Positions 60,298-64,000 of a DNA stretch of 64,000 bases are shown here, piece by piece. The notes beneath the pieces are model-generated. The model ran no database searches and was not told the origin of the DNA. It saw only the letters and a program-made list of their open reading frames with translations. The position numbers and the translations under genes are program-made. Origin of the DNA: Lachnospiraceae bacterium (GTDB taxonomy: Bacteria > Bacillota > Clostridia > Lachnospirales > Lachnospiraceae); the NCBI GenBank assembly GCA_017427685.1, contig JAFRSH010000024.1:20879-84878 (forward strand), in the 5' to 3' direction. Within the stretch, counting starts at the first letter, position 1. Each line of letters opens with the position of its first letter.

Positions 60298-60627
60298 TGT
60301 CAGAAGGGAGCCTATAAGATTCTGGATAATGCGAAGAAGTGCGCTGACCAGAATCCGGGATATAAGGTTTTTGATGCCGAGGGTAAGGTTGTGTATGAGC
60401 CGAAGGCGGAACAGCCTGCAGTGAAGGTACCGTTTCTGGTGAGAGTCAGTATTTCGGATCTGAATATCCGGAAGGGTTCGGGGACGGATTACAGCAGAAT
60501 ACAGTTTTGCCCGGTTGGTGTTTATACCATTGTGGAAGTGAAAGCCGGTCAGGGATCTAAGGCTGGATGGGGAAGGCTGAAGAGCGGGATCGGATGGATT
60601 TCGCTGGATTTTGTGAAGAGAGTTTAA
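60298..60627 (+). pseudogene. Truncated lytic enzyme remnant with SH3 domain
   Basis: The frame is coding-like from ~60298 but has no plausible start: a stop at 60292 precedes it. The first ~30 residues (GAYKILDNAKKCADQNPGYK, then VFDAEGKVVYEP) match the region that in clostridial and phage-type peptidoglycan hydrolases links the catalytic domain to a C-terminal SH3 domain. The rest is that SH3 domain (SDLNIRKGSGTDYSRI, GWGRLKSGIGWISLDFV). The catalytic N-terminus is missing, and the break coincides with the end of the palindrome-rich spacer. A GTG at 60391 could start a 78-residue SH3-only peptide, but it lacks a good binding site. A terminator follows. Confidence 0.8.
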
Positions 60628-60633
60628 GAATGG

Positions 60634-60674
60634 CGGTCAGTGGAGATTTGGTTCTCTGCTGACCGTTTTTTTTT
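60634..60674 (+). terminator. Terminator after the truncated gene
   Basis: CGGTCAG (60634-60640) pairs with CTGACCG (60659-60665), followed by nine T. Confidence 0.88.
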
Positions 60675-60730
60675 GATCCTAAAATATTGAATATATTGAT
60701 ATGCTAATAAAGCATAGATAAATCGAGTTA

Positions 60731-60759
60731 TTGCATTTGGAGCATATCTTGTGTATAAT
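60731..60759 (+). promoter_or_regulatory. Promoter of LysR gene
   Basis: -35 TTGCAT (60731-60736), 17-bp spacer, -10 TATAAT (60754-60759), ~30 bp before the start. Confidence 0.7.
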
Positions 60760-60789
60760 TTAGTGTATCATATTCGCAGAGGTGATTCT

Positions 60790-61680
60790 ATGGAAATACG
60801 GGTTTTAAGATACTTCCTGACAGTTGTGAGGGAAGAGAGCATATCAAAGGCGGCGGAGGTTCTGCACATTACACAGCCCACTTTGTCCAGACAGCTTGCG
60901 CAGATGGAAGAAGAGACGGGCGTTAAACTGTTTGACAGGGGTTCCCGAAAGATCACGCTTACCAGCGAGGGAATGCTCCTTCGCAGACGGGCAGAGGAAA
61001 TCCTTGAACTGGTAGACAGGACGGTTGCTGAGCTTCCCCTCCAGGAAAAGGACATAGAAGGAACGATCAGTATCGGCAGCGGCGAGGTGGCGGGCATGGA
61101 AGTGTTGTCTCAAATGTGCGGCACCTTCAGGGGAAAACATCCTAACGTGAATTTCGATATGTACACGGCAACTGCCGATGTTGTAAAGGAACGCATGGAC
61201 AGAGGATTGATCGACATAGGACTTCTATTAGAACCAATTGATATGGAAAAATTCGACTACATCAGGCTGGGTGTAAAAGAGCGTTTCGTGGTGCTTATGA
61301 GACCGGATTCGCCACTTGCCGGGAAAAAACAGATAACGAGGGATGACCTTGTGGATCTCCCGGTTATCCTTCCAAGGAGACTAAACGTACAGAGCCAGCT
61401 TGCAAACTGGTTCGGGGACAGCTTTGACAAGCTGAACATAGCTTTTACCGGGAATCTCAGCACGAATGCCGCAATAGTTGTTAAGCAGGGCTATGGCTAT
61501 GCGATCGTAGTTGAGGGTGTAACGCCATACTGGGATAAAAGCCAGGTGATCTCAAGACCGTTGTACCCGGAGCTGTCGTCCGGAACGGTGCTGGCATGGA
61601 AAAGAGGTCAGCCCCTTGGAAATGCAGCAGAAAAGTTTATTGAATACATGAAATGTTTTTTAGGCATAGGTGAGGCATAA
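60790..61680 (+). CDS. LysR-family transcriptional regulator
   Basis: 296 residues from ATG 60790 behind AGAGG. The N-terminal winged helix-turn-helix (EIRVLRYFLTVVREESISKA in part, then TQPTLSRQLAQMEEE and LFDRGSRKITLT) is typical of LysR. The C-terminal effector-binding domain spans ~90-290. It probably controls the genes that follow in the same direction, the small protein and the exported flavodoxin protein, or itself. The ligand is unknown. Similar LysR genes often sit beside flavodoxin and hydrolase genes in gut Clostridia. Confidence 0.93.
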   Translation: MEIRVLRYFLTVVREESISKAAEVLHITQPTLSRQLAQMEEETGVKLFDRGSRKITLTSEGMLLRRRAEEILELVDRTVAELPLQEKDIEGTISIGSGEVAGMEVLSQMCGTFRGKHPNVNFDMYTATADVVKERMDRGLIDIGLLLEPIDMEKFDYIRLGVKERFVVLMRPDSPLAGKKQITRDDLVDLPVILPRRLNVQSQLANWFGDSFDKLNIAFTGNLSTNAAIVVKQGYGYAIVVEGVTPYWDKSQVISRPLYPELSSGTVLAWKRGQPLGNAAEKFIEYMKCFLGIGEA

Positions 61681-61691
61681 AAACTAAGTAT

Positions 61692-61720
61692 TTGATATAG
61701 CAGAGCATGGCTCATATAAT
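61692..61720 (+). promoter_or_regulatory. Promoter overlapping the lysR terminator
   Basis: -35 TTGATA (61692-61697), exactly 17 bp, -10 TATAAT (61715-61720). The last base of the -10 begins the stem of the hairpin at 61720-61749. Confidence 0.7.
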
Positions 61721-61758
61721 GTAAGTGCAGACAGAAAATTGCACTTACATTTTTTTTG
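61720..61758 (+). terminator. Terminator or attenuator before small ORF
   Basis: TGTAAGTGCA (61720-61729) pairs with TGCACTTACA (61740-61749), followed by nine T. It would end lysR transcripts. Confidence 0.85.
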
Positions 61759-61771
61759 GGAGGCTAACAGT

Positions 61772-61972
61772 TTGAATTATAAGGATGAATATCTATTTGC
61801 CGGAACGGGTATGAGCAGTGAAGAGATTGAAAAAGTAATGTCTGCGCATGACAAGGAATCCAGGGTCAGGGAATTAAGAACCTGCAGGCTTCGACTGATC
61901 GGTGAGGTACATGAGAAGCAACAGGAACTGGACAAGCTTGATTACCTGATACGAATAATTTTGCAGCAGTAG
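61772..61972 (+). CDS. Small hypothetical protein, 66 aa
   Basis: 66 residues with a TTG start 8 nt after GGGAGG. Highly charged and helical, with a coiled-coil-like C-terminal half (RLRLIGEVHEKQQELDKLDY). No membrane segment or Cys motif. It lies between lysR and the flavodoxin gene, 34 nt before the latter. Function unknown; a small regulatory or scaffold role is only a guess. Confidence 0.7.
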   Translation: MNYKDEYLFAGTGMSSEEIEKVMSAHDKESRVRELRTCRLRLIGEVHEKQQELDKLDYLIRIILQQ

Positions 61973-62006
61973 GAAATGGCAGTATTTCGAGAATGGAGGA
62001 CGGGAA

Positions 62007-63293
62007 ATGAAACCAACAAAAACAATAGTGATTAGGGTCATGACAATGGTGCTGATGCTTTCTATGATCATGATTCATACAGAGAAGGTAGAAGCAGCAT
62101 CTGCTCCGACTATTTCGCTGAAGACTATGTCGCTGCAGGAGGGTAAAACTGCGACCTTGAAACTGAGTGGTGGAAAAGGAAAAACTATATGGAAAAGCTC
62201 TAATGCGAAGGTGGCAACCGTAAGTAAAAAAGGAAAGGTCACAGCAAAGAAAGCCGGAACAGCGACGATCACTGCGACGAATTCAAAGCAAAAATTGAAA
62301 TGCACGGTAACTGTGGCAAATAAAAGCACAAAAACCCTTATCGTTTATTTTTCAAAAACGAATACGACAAAAGCTGCTGCGAATAAGGTGAAAGCAGCCA
62401 CCGGCGGGGATATTGTAAGGATCCAGCCTAAGAAAGCATATCCGTCAAATTATGACAAACTCACAAAGACGGCAAAGAACGAATATAAAAACAAAACAAA
62501 TCCGAAGAGGGCGACAAAAATATATAACATGAAGCAGTATGATACCATTTATGTGGGATTTCCGGTATGGTGGGATAATTGTCCCAGATTGGTCCAGGCA
62601 TTTCTTAAAGACTATAACCTAAAGGGAAAAACGGTTGTGCCGTTCTGTACAAGTGGCGGAAGCGGCATTGAGGGGAGCATGAAAGCAGTTCGTTCCGCAG
62701 CTGAGGGAGCAACGGTAAAGAATGGACGGGATCTGACGGATGACAGTAAAGCTACCGTGAAAAAGTGGATAGAAAGACTGAACATAATTTCTGATCCGCA
62801 GCCCGTTACAGAACCTGAAAAGGAGACACATAAAATACTTGTAGCTTATTTTTCTGTCACAGGGACAACCCGTCCTTATGCACAGAAGATTGCAGAAAAA
62901 TTAAATGGGGATCTGTTTGAGATAGTTCCGAAAACACCTTATACATCCGAAGATATTGACTACAATTCGGACTGCCGTGCAAACAGGGAACAGAATGATC
63001 CGATGGCGCGTCCGGCAATCAGTACAAGTGTGACGGATATGGCAGGGTATGACACGATATTTCTCGGCTATCCTATCTGGTGGGGGACATGTCCCAAAAT
63101 AATAGATACCTTTATGGAGTCTTATGATTTCACCGGGAAAACGGTCATTCCGTTTTGCACGAGTGGGAGTTCTGGGATCGCCGCGAGCGAAGCCCATATA
63201 AAAAGCGTGCTGGGAAATGCCACAGTAAAGAACGGGCATAGGATTTCCGGGAATTCAGATTTAGAAACATGGCTTGCAGGGCTGTCATTTTGA
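62007..63293 (+). CDS. Exported protein: Ig-like domain plus two flavodoxin domains
   Basis: 428 residues. A signal peptide (~1-32, with cut site near VEAASA) is followed by a BIG2-type Ig-like domain (~34-105; LKTMSLQEGKTATLKL, WKSSNAKVATVSKKGKVTA in part). Two flavodoxin-like domains follow (~108-265 and ~278-428), each with an FMN phosphate loop (YFSKTNTTK, YFSVTGTTR) and a WW-loop (GFPVWWDNCPRLV, GYPIWWGTCPKII) plus PFCTSG. Flavodoxins are normally cytoplasmic FMN electron carriers; an exported tandem version with a wall-type domain is unusual. It could carry electrons outside the membrane or act as a quinone/flavin reductase; this is inference. Confidence 0.88.
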   Translation: MKPTKTIVIRVMTMVLMLSMIMIHTEKVEAASAPTISLKTMSLQEGKTATLKLSGGKGKTIWKSSNAKVATVSKKGKVTAKKAGTATITATNSKQKLKCTVTVANKSTKTLIVYFSKTNTTKAAANKVKAATGGDIVRIQPKKAYPSNYDKLTKTAKNEYKNKTNPKRATKIYNMKQYDTIYVGFPVWWDNCPRLVQAFLKDYNLKGKTVVPFCTSGGSGIEGSMKAVRSAAEGATVKNGRDLTDDSKATVKKWIERLNIISDPQPVTEPEKETHKILVAYFSVTGTTRPYAQKIAEKLNGDLFEIVPKTPYTSEDIDYNSDCRANREQNDPMARPAISTSVTDMAGYDTIFLGYPIWWGTCPKIIDTFMESYDFTGKTVIPFCTSGSSGIAASEAHIKSVLGNATVKNGHRISGNSDLETWLAGLSF

Positions 63294-63332
63294 AATAGGC
63301 CGACTGGAAAAGAAATACCTGGAGGTATAGAA

Positions 63333-64000
63333 ATGTCTGATACGAAGATCAATTATGGAGCAATGACGGAAAGAACTATGAAGGCAGAAGATATCGTTCT
63401 TACAGAGGAATGGGACAAGGTGTTTCCCAAGAGTGATGAGGTGAATCACAGGAAGTTTACTTTTGTGAATCACTTCGGGATCACATTAGCAGCTGATCTG
63501 TATGAACCGAAGGATTATGAGGGGAGGCTTCCGGCCATCGCTTTTGCAGGTCCTTACAGCGCAGTAAAGGAGCAGGTATCCGGACGCTATGCGCAGGAAA
63601 TGGCAAGGAGAGGATTCCTTACGATCGCATTTGATCCTTCGTTCTATGGTGAGAGCGGCGGTTATCCGAGATATATGAATTCCCCGGACATCAATATGGA
63701 GGATTTCCAGGCGGCCGTTGATTTCCTTTCCGTACAGGACAATGTGAATCCGGAAAGAGTCGGCATCTGCGGCATCTGCGGATGGGGCGGATATGCAGTA
63801 CACACGGCGGGACTTGATACAAGGATCAAGGCAACGGCCGCGGTCACTATGTATGATATGAGCCGTGTCATGGCCTACGGATATTACGATGCCAACGACG
63901 AAGAAGCCAGATACGGCATGAGACAGTTCATCTCCAACCAGAGGACAGAAGACTATAAGAATCAGGAATATGCGCTGCTTGGTGGGCATCCGGAAGAGAT
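63333..64000 (+). CDS. Alpha/beta hydrolase, cut by window end
   Basis: The frame is open from ATG 63333 (GGAGGT upstream) to the end of the window, ~222 residues seen. It has the alpha/beta-hydrolase core: an oxyanion-type AFAGPYSAVKEQ, FDPSFYGESGG, and a nucleophile elbow reading GICGWGGYA. The nucleophile position is Cys, as in dienelactone hydrolases and in a group of clostridial hydrolases, rather than Ser. The Asp and His of the triad lie beyond the window. It follows the exported flavodoxin gene by 39 nt and is probably in the same operon. Confidence 0.85.
   Translation, partial: MSDTKINYGAMTERTMKAEDIVLTEEWDKVFPKSDEVNHRKFTFVNHFGITLAADLYEPKDYEGRLPAIAFAGPYSAVKEQVSGRYAQEMARRGFLTIAFDPSFYGESGGYPRYMNSPDINMEDFQAAVDFLSVQDNVNPERVGICGICGWGGYAVHTAGLDTRIKATAAVTMYDMSRVMAYGYYDANDEEARYGMRQFISNQRTEDYKNQEYALLGGHPEE

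Overview
The window looks like chromosomal DNA of an anaerobic, low-to-mid-GC Firmicute of class Clostridia. The order is uncertain; Lachnospirales or Oscillospirales would both fit. The evidence is a trimeric NAD-type [FeFe] hydrogenase operon, HprK with WhiA and an HPr-like protein, pyruvate phosphate dikinase, the alpha2 type of glycyl-tRNA synthetase, RecO, a CotH-type lipoprotein, strong AGGAGG ribosome binding sites and U-rich intrinsic terminators. The standard code is used. No rRNA, CRISPR array, prophage or transposase gene was seen.

Layout. 1-12.1 kb: two related giant surface proteins flank a five-gene hydrogenase operon (NuoE-like, GHKL ATPase, thioredoxin-like ferredoxin, NuoF-like, HydA). 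12.3-19.6 kb: PilZ protein, a Maf-like fragment, a short signal peptidase II homologue, then hprK - ROK glucokinase - murB - whiA - a Crh-like HPr without the catalytic His; several tandem repeats lie around and inside murB. 19.9-28.6 kb: polysaccharide deacetylase-like protein, dnaE, a fused double phosphofructokinase, a RibU-type transporter subunit and a YcxB-like protein. 28.6-34.4 kb: the t6A genes tsaE, tsaB, rimI and tsaD with rnz and ispD. 34.5-38.5 kb: CotH-type lipoprotein, an Lgt-family protein, and a convergent membrane protein. 38.7-39.0 kb: two tRNA-Ser genes. 39.3-43.7 kb: folA, then HPt and response-regulator proteins around proB, with no histidine kinase. 43.8-44.3 kb: a gene-free block of nested palindromes. 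44.4-50.1 kb: ahcY, a cell-wall amidase, and minus-strand genes (PilZ, zinc-ribbon membrane protein, azlCD, cold shock protein). 50.4-59.8 kb: M16C peptidase, era, recO, glyS, ppdK. 59.8-64 kb: REP-like repeats, a truncated lytic-enzyme remnant, then an accessory module: LysR regulator, small protein, exported double flavodoxin, and an alpha/beta hydrolase cut by the window end.

How the parts fit. Core carbon control is concentrated here: glucokinase, phosphofructokinase and PPDK supply and drain glycolysis. HprK and the Ser46-only HPr-like protein look like a catabolite-repression sensor pair. The hydrogenase would dispose of NADH and ferredoxin electrons as H2. The most unusual items are the double phosphofructokinase with a decayed second half, the Crh-like protein, the exported double flavodoxin, a repeat-expanded loop in MurB, an orphan phosphorelay cluster, and several families of long hairpins and tandem repeats in the spacers.
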